The position numbers were made by a program, and so were the translations under genes. From positions 1 to 64,000 of the forward strand of contig NZ_WWGX01000047.1 of NCBI RefSeq assembly GCF_009862265.1: a stretch of 64,000 nt of DNA, given 5' to 3'. This document shows positions 51,776-59,077 of this stretch, one piece after another (position 1 is the first letter of the stretch; every line of letters begins with the position of its first letter). This DNA is from Streptomyces sp. SID8352. GTDB lineage: Bacteria; Actinomycetota; Actinomycetes; Streptomycetales; Streptomycetaceae. Below the pieces are notes generated by a model. The model was not told where the DNA came from. It saw nothing but the letters and a program-made list of their open reading frames with translations, and searched no databases.

Positions 51776-53968
51776 TCAGCTCTCGACCGGCTCCGCGGGC
51801 TGCGCGACGGCCGCGGCCGTCTTCCGGGTGCGGCGCGCCTTCGGCTTCTCCTCGGCAGCGTCGGCGGGGGCCTCGGCGGCCGCGGCGGTCTTCCGGGTCC
51901 GGCGCCGGGGGGCGGTCTCCGGCTCCTGGGCGGCCTGGGCGGGGATGTCGGCCGGGGCCTCGGTGGCCGTCTCGGCGCCGGCCGTGGCCTTGCGGGTGCG
52001 GCGGCGGGGCTTGGCCTCGGTGCCTTCGGCGGTGTCCACGGCCGTCTCGGCGGCTTCGGCCGCCTTGGTGGCCGCGGTCTTCCGCGTCCGGCGCGGCTTG
52101 GCCTCCTCGGCCGCCGCCTCCGGGGCCTCGACGGTGTCGACGGCGGCCTCGGCGGCCGTCGCCGTCTTCCGGGTCCGGCGGCGCGGCTTCTCGGCGGGCT
52201 CCTCCGCCACAGGAGCGAGGGGCGCCACCGGAGCGGGCTCCAGGACGGCCTCGGCGGCCACCGGGGCGGTCTCCGCCACGGCGGTCACCGGCTCGGCCGC
52301 CTCCACGGCCCCCCGGGTCCGGCGGCGGCGAGGCGCGGCCGGGGCCTCGGCGGCCTCGGGAGCGGTGCCCTCCGCGGTCGCGACGGCGGCCTCGGCCTCC
52401 GGCGCCGTCCCGGCGGCCACCTGCTGCTGCGGGGCGTCGCCGGCACGGGTACGGCGGCGGCGGCGCGGGGTGCGGGCGGCCTGGGCGGCGCCCTCGGTTC
52501 CGGCGACGTCGGCACCGCCGGTCACGGTCTCGGGCGCGGTCTGCCCGGCCGCCTCCGCGTCCACCGGGGCCCCGCCGCGCATCCGGCGGCGGCGGCGCGG
52601 CGTCCGCGCGGGGCGCTCACGCTCGGCGGGGCGGGACTCCTCCCGGCCGCCGCGGCCGCCGCGGCCACGGCCGGTCCGGCCGCCCGGCTCGCCCAGGTCC
52701 TCCAGCTCCTCGGCGTCCAGCCCGGCGCGGGTGCGCTCCGAGCGCGGCAGGACGCCCTTGGTGCCCGCCGGGATGTCCAGGTCGGCGTAGAGGTGCGGGG
52801 AGGTGGAGTACGTCTCCGGCGGGTCGTTGAAGTCGAGCTGGAGCGCCTTGTTGATGAGCTGCCAGCGGGGGATGTCGTCCCAGTCGACGAGGGTGATCGC
52901 CGTACCCTTGGCGCCCGCGCGGCCGGTGCGGCCGATGCGGTGCAAGTACGTCTTCTCCTCTTCCGGCGACTGGTAGTTGATGACGTGGGTCACACCCTCG
53001 ACGTCGATGCCGCGGGCGGCGACGTCGGTGCAGACGAGCACGTCGACCTTGCCGTTGCGGAAGGCGCGCAGCGCCTGCTCGCGCGCGCCCTGGCCGAGGT
53101 CGCCGTGGACGGCGCCGGAGGCGAAGCCGCGCCGCTGGAGCTGCTCGGCGATGTCGGCGGCGGTCCGCTTGGTGCGGCAGAAGACCATGGCCAGCCCGCG
53201 GCCCTCGGCCTGCAGTATGCGCGAGACCATCTCGGGCTTGTCCATGTTGTGCGCGCGGTAGACGAACTGCTTGATGTTCGCGACCGTGGCGCCCTCGTCG
53301 TCCGGCGCGGTGGCGCGGATGTGCGTGGGCTGCGACATGTAGCGGCGGGCGAGGCCGATGACCGCGCCCGGCATGGTCGCCGAGAACAGCATGGTCTGGC
53401 GGCGGGCCGGCAGCAGGTTGATGATCTTCTCGACGTCGGGCAGGAAGCCCAGGTCGAGCATCTCGTCCGCCTCGTCGAGGACCAGGCACTTGACGTGCTT
53501 CAGGTTGAGCTTCTTCTGGCCCGCCAGGTCGATCAGCCGGCCCGGGGTGCCGACGACCACGTCGACGCCCTTCCTCAGCGTCTCCACCTGGGGCTCGTAG
53601 GCCCGGCCGCCGTAGATCGCGGTGACGCGCACGTTGCGCACCTTGCCCGCGGTCAGGAGGTCGTTGGTGACCTGCTGGCACAGCTCGCGCGTCGGGACGA
53701 CGACGAGGGCCTGCGGGGTGTCGGTGACGGCCTCGGGAGCGGCGCGGCCGGCCTCGACGTCGGCGGGGACGGTGACCCGCTCGAGGAGCGGGAGCCCGAA
53801 GCCGAGCGTCTTGCCGGTGCCGGTCTTGGCCTGGCCGATGACGTCCGTGCCCGACAGGGCCACGGGGAGCGTCATCTCCTGGATGGGGAAGGGGTTCACG
53901 ATGCCGACGGCCTCAAGGGCCTCGGCGGTCTCGGGGAGGATTCCGAGGGAACGGAACGTCGTAGTCAG
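51776..53968 (-). CDS. DEAD-box RNA helicase with basic repeat tail
   Basis: A 730-residue protein. The helicase core has the Q motif FPIQ (27-30), motif I AKTGTGKT (47-54), DEAD (165-168), SAT (196-198), ARGID and HRIGRTGR. From about residue 440 the protein is a low-complexity tail with eight spaced basic boxes of the type PRRR(R/T)RK separated by Ala/Glu/Val-rich linkers, likely an RNA-binding or condensate-forming region. No ATG, GTG or TTG lies in frame just ahead of the core; CTG at 53968, 7 nt after AGAAGAGG, fits best. The next upstream standard codon (ATG 54193) would add 75 Arg/Ser/Pro-rich residues without homology. Likely roles are ribosome assembly or cold adaptation. Confidence 0.92.
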   Translation of the reverse strand: MTTTFRSLGILPETAEALEAVGIVNPFPIQEMTLPVALSGTDVIGQAKTGTGKTLGFGLPLLERVTVPADVEAGRAAPEAVTDTPQALVVVPTRELCQQVTNDLLTAGKVRNVRVTAIYGGRAYEPQVETLRKGVDVVVGTPGRLIDLAGQKKLNLKHVKCLVLDEADEMLDLGFLPDVEKIINLLPARRQTMLFSATMPGAVIGLARRYMSQPTHIRATAPDDEGATVANIKQFVYRAHNMDKPEMVSRILQAEGRGLAMVFCRTKRTAADIAEQLQRRGFASGAVHGDLGQGAREQALRAFRNGKVDVLVCTDVAARGIDVEGVTHVINYQSPEEEKTYLHRIGRTGRAGAKGTAITLVDWDDIPRWQLINKALQLDFNDPPETYSTSPHLYADLDIPAGTKGVLPRSERTRAGLDAEELEDLGEPGGRTGRGRGGRGGREESRPAERERPARTPRRRRRMRGGAPVDAEAAGQTAPETVTGGADVAGTEGAAQAARTPRRRRRTRAGDAPQQQVAAGTAPEAEAAVATAEGTAPEAAEAPAAPRRRRTRGAVEAAEPVTAVAETAPVAAEAVLEPAPVAPLAPVAEEPAEKPRRRTRKTATAAEAAVDTVEAPEAAAEEAKPRRTRKTAATKAAEAAETAVDTAEGTEAKPRRRTRKATAGAETATEAPADIPAQAAQEPETAPRRRTRKTAAAAEAPADAAEEKPKARRTRKTAAAVAQPAEPVES

Positions 53969-53983
53969 GGTGCTGCCTCTTCT
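53966..53983 (-). promoter_or_regulatory. Ribosome site and CTG start of the helicase gene
   Basis: AGAAGAGG (complement of 53976-53983) stands 7 nt before the CTG codon at 53968-53966. No standard start codon lies in frame at a comparable distance. Confidence 0.6.
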
Positions 53984-54364
53984 GTGTGCGCGGTGCGAGG
54001 CGAGCGCGGGGGTCGTGCCGGACCGGGCCGGGGACGTCGGCCGCCTGGTGTGGCGAGCCCTGGGACACGGGACCTCTGCCGACGCTCTAGCGCTCGTACC
54101 GCTGAGGGTCCCCCTCCGGAGCCCGTACGCAGTCCGTACGGATGGAGGGCTGTCGGGTCGGAGCCGATCGGGCCACCGACCGGGCATCCTCATGCGTGCG
54201 GCCCGACGAAGACGTCACGTACCCGTACGTCACATACTCGGCAGGCGCTTTACCACCATACCCCGGATTGACGCACATGCGATGGCCGATTCGGTCACGT
54301 AGTCGTTCTCACACTGGTTGACCAGCGCCTTACCGGGGGCGGGGAGCGGGCTATTGTGCGCTCC
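53969..54364. other. 396-bp divergent promoter region
   Basis: A spacer between the helicase and the ferritin-like gene. Bases 54190-54330 are lower in GC and contain TTGACC at 54318-54323 and several TAC-rich stretches, consistent with promoters in both directions. The long helicase leader (at least 100 nt if transcription starts there) could allow temperature or autoregulatory control, which is typical of such helicases but not shown here. Confidence 0.5.
54352..54357 (+). promoter_or_regulatory. Putative -10 for leaderless ferritin-like gene
   Basis: TATTGT ends 7 nt before ATG 54365. CTTACC 17 bp upstream is a poor -35. No well-placed ribosome site. Confidence 0.45.
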
Positions 54365-55114
54365 ATGACGAGCTCTGACAAGCCTGGCAAGGCCGCCGAC
54401 GCCACTCCCCCCGAACGCACCGGGGTCGCCGCCCGGGACTGGGCGACGGCCGCCGCCGACCCGCAGTACCGCGCCGCGGTCGTCGACCTGCTGGGCGCCC
54501 TCGCGTACGGCGAGCTGGCGGCGTTCGAACGGCTCGCGGAGGACGCCAAGCTGGCGCCGACGCTGGCGGACAAGGCGGAGCTGGCGAAGATGGCCTCGGC
54601 GGAGTTCCACCACTTCGAGCGGCTGCGCGACCGGCTGGCCGGGATCGGCGAGGAGCCGACCGCCGCCATGGAGCCCTTCGTGGCCGCCTACGACGGCTTC
54701 CACAAGCAGACGGACCCCTCGGACTGGCTGGAGGGGCTCGTCAAGGCCTACGTCGGGGACTCCATCGCCAGCGACTTCTACCGCGAGGTCGCCGCCCGGC
54801 TCGACTCGGACACCCGGGAGCTGGTGCTGGCCGTGCTCGACGACACCGGGCACGCCGGTTTCGCCGTGGAGAAGGTGCGCGCGGCCATCGACGCCGACCC
54901 CCGCCTCGGCGGGCGGCTGGCGCTGTGGGCGCGGCGGCTGATGGGCGAGGCGCTCTCGCAGTCCCAGCGGGTGGTCGCGGACCGGGACGCGCTGTCGACG
55001 ATGCTCGTGGGCGGGGTCGCGGACGGCTTCGACCTCGCGGAGGTCGGCCGGATGTTCTCCCGGATCACCGAGGCGCACACCAAGCGGATGGCGGCGCTGG
55101 GGCTCGCGGCCTGA
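54365..55114 (+). CDS. Ferritin-like fold protein (tRNA hydroxylase MiaE-like)
   Basis: A 249-residue helical protein. The segments AYGELAAFERLAEDAKLAP, KMASAEFHHFERLRDRLAG and GDSIASDFYREVA contain the Glu/His pattern of a ferritin-like four-helix bundle, including E-x2-H in AEFHHFE, so a di-iron site is plausible. It resembles streptomycete ferritin-like proteins annotated near DEAD-box helicase genes; a tRNA hydroxylase activity is only one possibility. GTG 54356 is an alternative start. Confidence 0.87.
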   Translation: MTSSDKPGKAADATPPERTGVAARDWATAAADPQYRAAVVDLLGALAYGELAAFERLAEDAKLAPTLADKAELAKMASAEFHHFERLRDRLAGIGEEPTAAMEPFVAAYDGFHKQTDPSDWLEGLVKAYVGDSIASDFYREVAARLDSDTRELVLAVLDDTGHAGFAVEKVRAAIDADPRLGGRLALWARRLMGEALSQSQRVVADRDALSTMLVGGVADGFDLAEVGRMFSRITEAHTKRMAALGLAA

Positions 55115-55126
55115 CCTCCCGCACCG

Positions 55127-55160
55127 GCCCGACGTCCTGCCCCGCCCGACGTCCTGCCCC
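55127..55160. repeat. 17-bp exact tandem duplication
   Basis: GCCCGACGTCCTGCCCC occurs at 55127-55143 and again at 55144-55160, just after the ferritin-like gene. The rest of the spacer to 55385 is GC-rich and without a gene. Confidence 0.85.
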
Positions 55161-55385
55161 GGCCCGGCGAGCTCGCCCCGGCCGCCGGCGCTCCCGGAGC
55201 CGGGCGCTGCCGAGTCCGGCCCGGAGCCCGCGCCGGGCGGGAGGGGCCCGGAAGGGCCGCTCAGAAGGGTGCGGGGAGTGCTCGGGGACGGTACGGGGAG
55301 TGTGCTCCCGGGAGGCTGGGCCGGGCGGGAGGGGCAGCGCCCGGCGCCCGGACCGGGAGCCGACGGGGTCCGGAGGGCCCGGGAG

Positions 55386-55661
55386 TCAGGCGGTGGTGGC
55401 CGACGAGCCGCGGCGCAGGCCCCGGTCGGGGCGCAGCAGCAGCGACAGCGAGGCCGCCGAGACCACCGCCGCGCCCAGCAGCGCCGGAAGCGGGCCGCCC
55501 GCGCCGAGCGCGCTGTGGGTGACCAGGGCCCCGAACAGGGCCCCGGCGAGGCCGGTGGCGAGGACGAGGAGCCGGGCGGGCAGGCGGTGCGGCAGACGGT
55601 GCAGGGCGGCCCCCGCGAACGCGAGGCCGAGGATCACGGCGCCGAGCACTTCCAAGATCAT
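55386..55661 (-). CDS. Small membrane protein
   Basis: A 91-residue protein starting at ATG 55661 with a GGAGGGA ribosome site. Three hydrophobic segments: MILEVLGAVILGLAFAGAAL, LLVLATGLAGALFGALV and LPALLGAAVVSAASLSLLL, then a short basic tail. The pattern resembles GlsB/YeaQ/YmgE-type small membrane proteins, but the assignment is uncertain. Confidence 0.72.
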   Translation of the reverse strand: MILEVLGAVILGLAFAGAALHRLPHRLPARLLVLATGLAGALFGALVTHSALGAGGPLPALLGAAVVSAASLSLLLRPDRGLRRGSSATTA

Positions 55662-55785
55662 GTCGGGGTCCCTCCCACATGGCCGGTCTGCCCGGAAAGC
55701 CGTCGGTCACAGCACTGTCCGATCTACCCGCGGCCCGTGGAACACAACCCTCCTCCTGTGTGCCCCCTGTGCGCTCTCAGTGAAC

Positions 55786-55821
55786 GCGAGGGCCCGGCGG
55801 CCATGGCCGCCGGGCCCTCGC
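55786..55821 (-). terminator. Perfect 36-bp palindrome after the DUF3107 gene
   Basis: Bases 55786-55821 are an unbroken palindrome (18-bp half-sites) centred on CCATGG. As RNA it makes a 16-bp stem with a 4-nt loop 31 bp after the DUF3107 stop. Confidence 0.85.
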
Positions 55822-55851
55822 TCATACGTCCTGCGACGCGCCGCCCGCGGG

Positions 55852-56079
55852 CTACAGCGCGCCGAAGCCCACCTTGCGGGGGCTGGGCTCGCCGATCTCC
55901 ACGTAGGCGAGGCGGTCGGCCGGGACCAGGACCTTGCGGCCGTGCTCGTCCACGAGGCTCAGCAGCCGCGCTGTGCCGTCCAGCGCCTCGGCCACGACGC
56001 GCTCGACCTCCTCGGCGCTCTGACCGCTCTCCAGAACGATCTCGCGGGGTGCGTGCTGCACGCCGATCTTGACCTCCAC
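55852..56079 (-). CDS. DUF3107 small protein
   Basis: A 75-residue protein starting at GTG with GGAGGGA 7 nt upstream. It begins MEVKIGVQHAPREIVLES and ends EIGEPSPRKVGFGAL, which is characteristic of DUF3107, present across actinobacteria. It looks like a small mixed alpha/beta fold. Function unknown. It is separated from the upstream TetR gene by 310 bp, so it is probably transcribed alone. Confidence 0.92.
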   Translation of the reverse strand: MEVKIGVQHAPREIVLESGQSAEEVERVVAEALDGTARLLSLVDEHGRKVLVPADRLAYVEIGEPSPRKVGFGAL

Positions 56080-56389
56080 GGCCTATGTCCCTCCGACGGT
56101 CAGTGGTGCGCGACCTTACGCGCCGTACCCAGCACACATTAACCCGGTGAGGGGACGTACACCGCGCGTCCCTGAACGCCGGTAGCGAACAGGGTGGCCG
56201 GGTGTTCCGCGGGCGCGCGGGCGCGAGCCCGGCGGCGGACGGTGGCCGCGCCGGGCGCGGGGCCGGGGCGCGGGCCCGGGTGGGGCGGCGCCCCCGGGCC
56301 GGGTGCCGGACGAACGGGGTACCGAGCGGCCGGGGCGCGGGTCCGGGCCTCGGGGTCCGGGTCTGGGGGGTGTGCCCGTCCGCCCCGGC
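56080..56389. other. 310-bp spacer upstream of the DUF3107 gene
   Basis: On the minus strand TAAGGT lies about 55 bp before the DUF3107 start and is a possible -10. The remainder is GC-rich (for example GGGCGCGGGGCCGGGGCGCG) and holds no recognisable gene. Confidence 0.4.
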
Positions 56390-57031
56390 TCAGTGCTGCT
56401 CGGTGCCGTGCAGCGGGAAGCCCGCGATGCCCCGCCAGGCCAGCGAGGCCAGCAACTGCACCGCCTGGTCGCGCGGCACGCTCCGGTCGCTGTGCAGCCA
56501 GGAGCGGGCCACCACCTGGGCCAGTCCGCCCAGGCCGGAGGCGAGCAGCATCGACTCCGCGCGCGAGAGACCGGTGTCCTCCGCGATGACCTCGCAGATC
56601 GCCTCGGCGCACTCGTTCGTGACCTTGTCGACGCGCTCGCGCACGGCGGGCTCGTTCGTCAGGTCCGACTCGAAGACCAGGCGGAAGGCGCCCCCGTCGT
56701 CCTCGATGTACGCGAAATAGGCGTCCATGGTGGCCCGGACGCGCTGCTTGTTGTCCGTCGTGGACGCCAGGGCGCCCCGCACGGACTGGATCAGGGCCTC
56801 GCAGTGCTGGTCCAGCAGGGCCAGGTAGAGGTCCAGCTTGCCCGGGAAGTGCTGGTAGAGGACCGGCTTGCTGACACCGGCCCGTTCCGCGATGTCGTCC
56901 ATCGCGGCCGAGTGGTACCCCTGGGCCACGAAGACTTCCTGAGCGGCGCCCAGCAGTTGGTTGCGCCGCGCTCGGCGGGGAAGGCGTGTGCCCCGCGGGC
57001 GTACCGCCTCTGTCTGCTCGATGGCTGTCAC
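56390..57031 (-). CDS. TetR/AcrR family transcriptional regulator
   Basis: A 213-residue repressor-type protein. The helix-turn-helix at about 20-66 reads RRNQLLGAAQEVFVAQGYHS, then DIAERAGVSKPVLYQHFPGK, a textbook TetR DNA-binding domain. The ligand domain has FRLVFESDLTNEPAVRERV. GTG 57031 has GGGAGGCGGC upstream. Target genes are not evident; the neighbouring DUF3107 gene or the regulator itself are candidates. Confidence 0.94.
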   Translation of the reverse strand: MTAIEQTEAVRPRGTRLPRRARRNQLLGAAQEVFVAQGYHSAAMDDIAERAGVSKPVLYQHFPGKLDLYLALLDQHCEALIQSVRGALASTTDNKQRVRATMDAYFAYIEDDGGAFRLVFESDLTNEPAVRERVDKVTNECAEAICEVIAEDTGLSRAESMLLASGLGGLAQVVARSWLHSDRSVPRDQAVQLLASLAWRGIAGFPLHGTEQH

Positions 57032-57348
57032 GCCGCCTCCCATGATTGTCCGTGTGCGGGTGTGGGCCGCGCCGTCATCGTACTTTTCGGTAACCGCGGT
57101 GCGCGCGGTGCGAGCGCAGAATTTCACGGACCGGACGGTGAGGAAAGCCGTGCGATGCGTTTCAAAGGCGCCCGGAGCGGGCAACACCCTGCCCTTCTCC
57201 TGCTCACGGACGTTTCCGCGTCCCGTTCCGGTGCGATCCCGGGCGGTGTCCGGGTCTCGCGGCGGTCCGGCCCGGTGCGGGGCAGCGCGGTGCCGCCGGG
57301 CGGGCCCGGGTGACAGGGGTCACCGGAGCGGCGGTCCGGCGCCGGGGC
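57032..57348. other. 317-bp spacer upstream of the TetR gene
   Basis: This includes an AT-richer stretch at 57080-57130 that likely carries the promoter of the TetR gene. No operator palindrome could be picked out with confidence and no gene is seen. Confidence 0.4.
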
Positions 57349-57582
57349 TCAGCGGTAGTCGTCCTCGTGGTGCGAGACGACCCGGCGCTGCTCCGCCACG
57401 TCGGCCTCGTCCGCCTCGCGTGTCCGCCCCCGCTCTCCGCCGGCCCGCGGGTCGTCCTGCTCCGGAGCGAGGTCGGCGCGCTGCTCGGCCGTGTCGGCGG
57501 CGGGCGCCTCGACATCGAGTTCCGGCTCCTCCGGCCGCTCGTCGTCCTCGAAGGTCTCCGGATCGGTGGGATCGACGGCCAT
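57349..57582 (-). CDS. Small acidic hydrophilic protein
   Basis: A 77-residue protein, very rich in Asp and Glu (DPTDPETFEDDERPEEPE) with Arg later, no hydrophobic core and probably disordered. It has a GGAAGGGAG ribosome site before ATG 57582. Similar short acidic proteins occur in streptomycetes, but I know no function. Confidence 0.68.
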   Translation of the reverse strand: MAVDPTDPETFEDDERPEEPELDVEAPAADTAEQRADLAPEQDDPRAGGERGRTREADEADVAEQRRVVSHHEDDYR

Positions 57583-58046
57583 GGATGGGCTCCCTTCCTA
57601 TGAACGTCCCTGAATCCAGGGTCCACCCGCGGGTGCCCGTACTTCGAGCCTAGGAGACACCCGATTCCCGCGCCACGCGCCGCCGCCCCGGCGTACTCCC
57701 GGACGACGGGACGTTTCCCCGCCGGAGGCCCACGGGGGACGCGGTCGCGGCGGGTCGGCCTTCCCGTCCAGGGCCGGAGTTCCCCCTCGCGGCCGGTGTC
57801 TCCCGTACCGGACCCGGGCGCTGGCTCACCCGGCACGTGCGTCCACACCGCGCGCACTCCCGCACGCCCCGTGCGTCCACCCCACGCGCCCCGTGCGTCC
57901 ACCCCGCGCTCCCGTCGCACTCCCGGGCCCGTCCCGCGGGCCCCCCGCGCCCCCTGGAGCGGCGTCCGCCCCACCTCGCGGCACCGTGTCCCCCTTGTGA
58001 CGGCGAACACACGAAGCCGTGCGTGATCGTCTCGTAACATTGCCGC
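57583..58046. other. 464-bp divergent spacer with short repeats
   Basis: CGTGCGTCCAC occurs three times (57836, 57870, 57892) in a C-rich stretch between 57830 and 57950. The right end has the leaderless-type -10 of the hydrolase gene. No gene is visible. Confidence 0.5.
58035..58040 (+). promoter_or_regulatory. Putative -10 for leaderless alpha/beta hydrolase mRNA
   Basis: TAACAT ends 6 nt before ATG 58047, with no ribosome site in between or upstream. Confidence 0.5.
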
Positions 58047-59069
58047 ATGTCTTCGACCGAGCCGCCCTCCGCGCCGTCCGCCACCGTGCTGCCGAGGGTC
58101 GCGGCCGTCCGGGCGGCGCGGGGCGAGCGGCTCCGGTCGGTCCACCTGCCGGGGCTCACCCTGACCGTGCGTTCGCGCAGGCCGGGGCGGGAGGGGCTGC
58201 CGCCCGCCCTCTACGTCCACGGGCTGGGCGGCTCCTCGCAGAACTGGTCGGCGCTGATGCCCCTGCTCGACGACGTCGTCGCGGGCGAGGCGGTGGATCT
58301 GCCGGGCTTCGGGGACTCCCCGCCCCCGGACGACGGCGACTACTCGGTCACCGGGCACGCCCGCGCGGTCGTCCGCCACCTCGACGCCGCGGGCCGGGGC
58401 CCCGTCCACCTCTTCGGCAACTCGCTCGGCGGCGCCGTCGCCACCCGGGTCGCCGCCGCGCGGCCCGACCTCGTGCGGACACTGACCCTGGTCTCGCCCG
58501 CCATGCCGGAGATCCGCGTGCAGCGCGGCGCCGTGCCCACGGGGCTGCTGGCGGTGCCCGGGGTGGCGGTCCTGTTCACCCGGCTCACCAGCGACTGGAC
58601 CCCCGAGCAGCGGGTCCGCGGGGCGATGGCCCTCTGCTACGGCGATCCCGGGCGGGTGACGCCGGACGCCTTCCGTGCCGCCGTGGAGGAGATGGAACGG
58701 CGGCTGCGGCTGCCGTACTTCTGGGACGCGATGACGCGGTCCACCCGCGGGCTCGTCAACGCGTACACGGTGGGCGGCCAGCACGGGCTGTGGCGCCAGG
58801 CGGAACGGGTGCTCGCCCCCACCCTCCTGGTCTACGGTGGACGCGATCAGCTCGTCGGCTACCGCATGGCCCGCCGGGCGGTCCGCGCCTTCCGCGAGTC
58901 CCGGCTGCTGACTCTGCCGGACGCGGGGCACGTGGCGATGATGGAATACCCGGACAGCGTGGCCACCGCCTTCCGCGAACTCCTCGCGGACACCGGGCGG
59001 TCGGCGCCGGACACCGGGATCGGCGGGGCGACCGGGGACGAGGCCGCCGATCAGAGCAGAGGAGGCTGA
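58047..59069 (+). CDS. Alpha/beta hydrolase
   Basis: A 340-residue hydrolase. The oxyanion region is YVHGLGGSSQNW, the nucleophile elbow FGNSLGGAVA, a candidate acid lies in VYGGRDQLVGY and the His in LPDAGHVAMME. A 50-residue N-terminal extension and a polar C-terminal tail flank the core. No signal peptide. The DUF3152 gene follows after 8 bp, indicating an operon. Substrate unknown. Confidence 0.92.
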   Translation: MSSTEPPSAPSATVLPRVAAVRAARGERLRSVHLPGLTLTVRSRRPGREGLPPALYVHGLGGSSQNWSALMPLLDDVVAGEAVDLPGFGDSPPPDDGDYSVTGHARAVVRHLDAAGRGPVHLFGNSLGGAVATRVAAARPDLVRTLTLVSPAMPEIRVQRGAVPTGLLAVPGVAVLFTRLTSDWTPEQRVRGAMALCYGDPGRVTPDAFRAAVEEMERRLRLPYFWDAMTRSTRGLVNAYTVGGQHGLWRQAERVLAPTLLVYGGRDQLVGYRMARRAVRAFRESRLLTLPDAGHVAMMEYPDSVATAFRELLADTGRSAPDTGIGGATGDEAADQSRGG

Positions 59070-59077
59070 GGCGCGAC

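Noticed and set aside
55724-56137. Additional minus-strand gene overlapping DUF3107
   Set aside because: It overlaps a well-recognised DUF3107 gene and contains the terminator palindrome.
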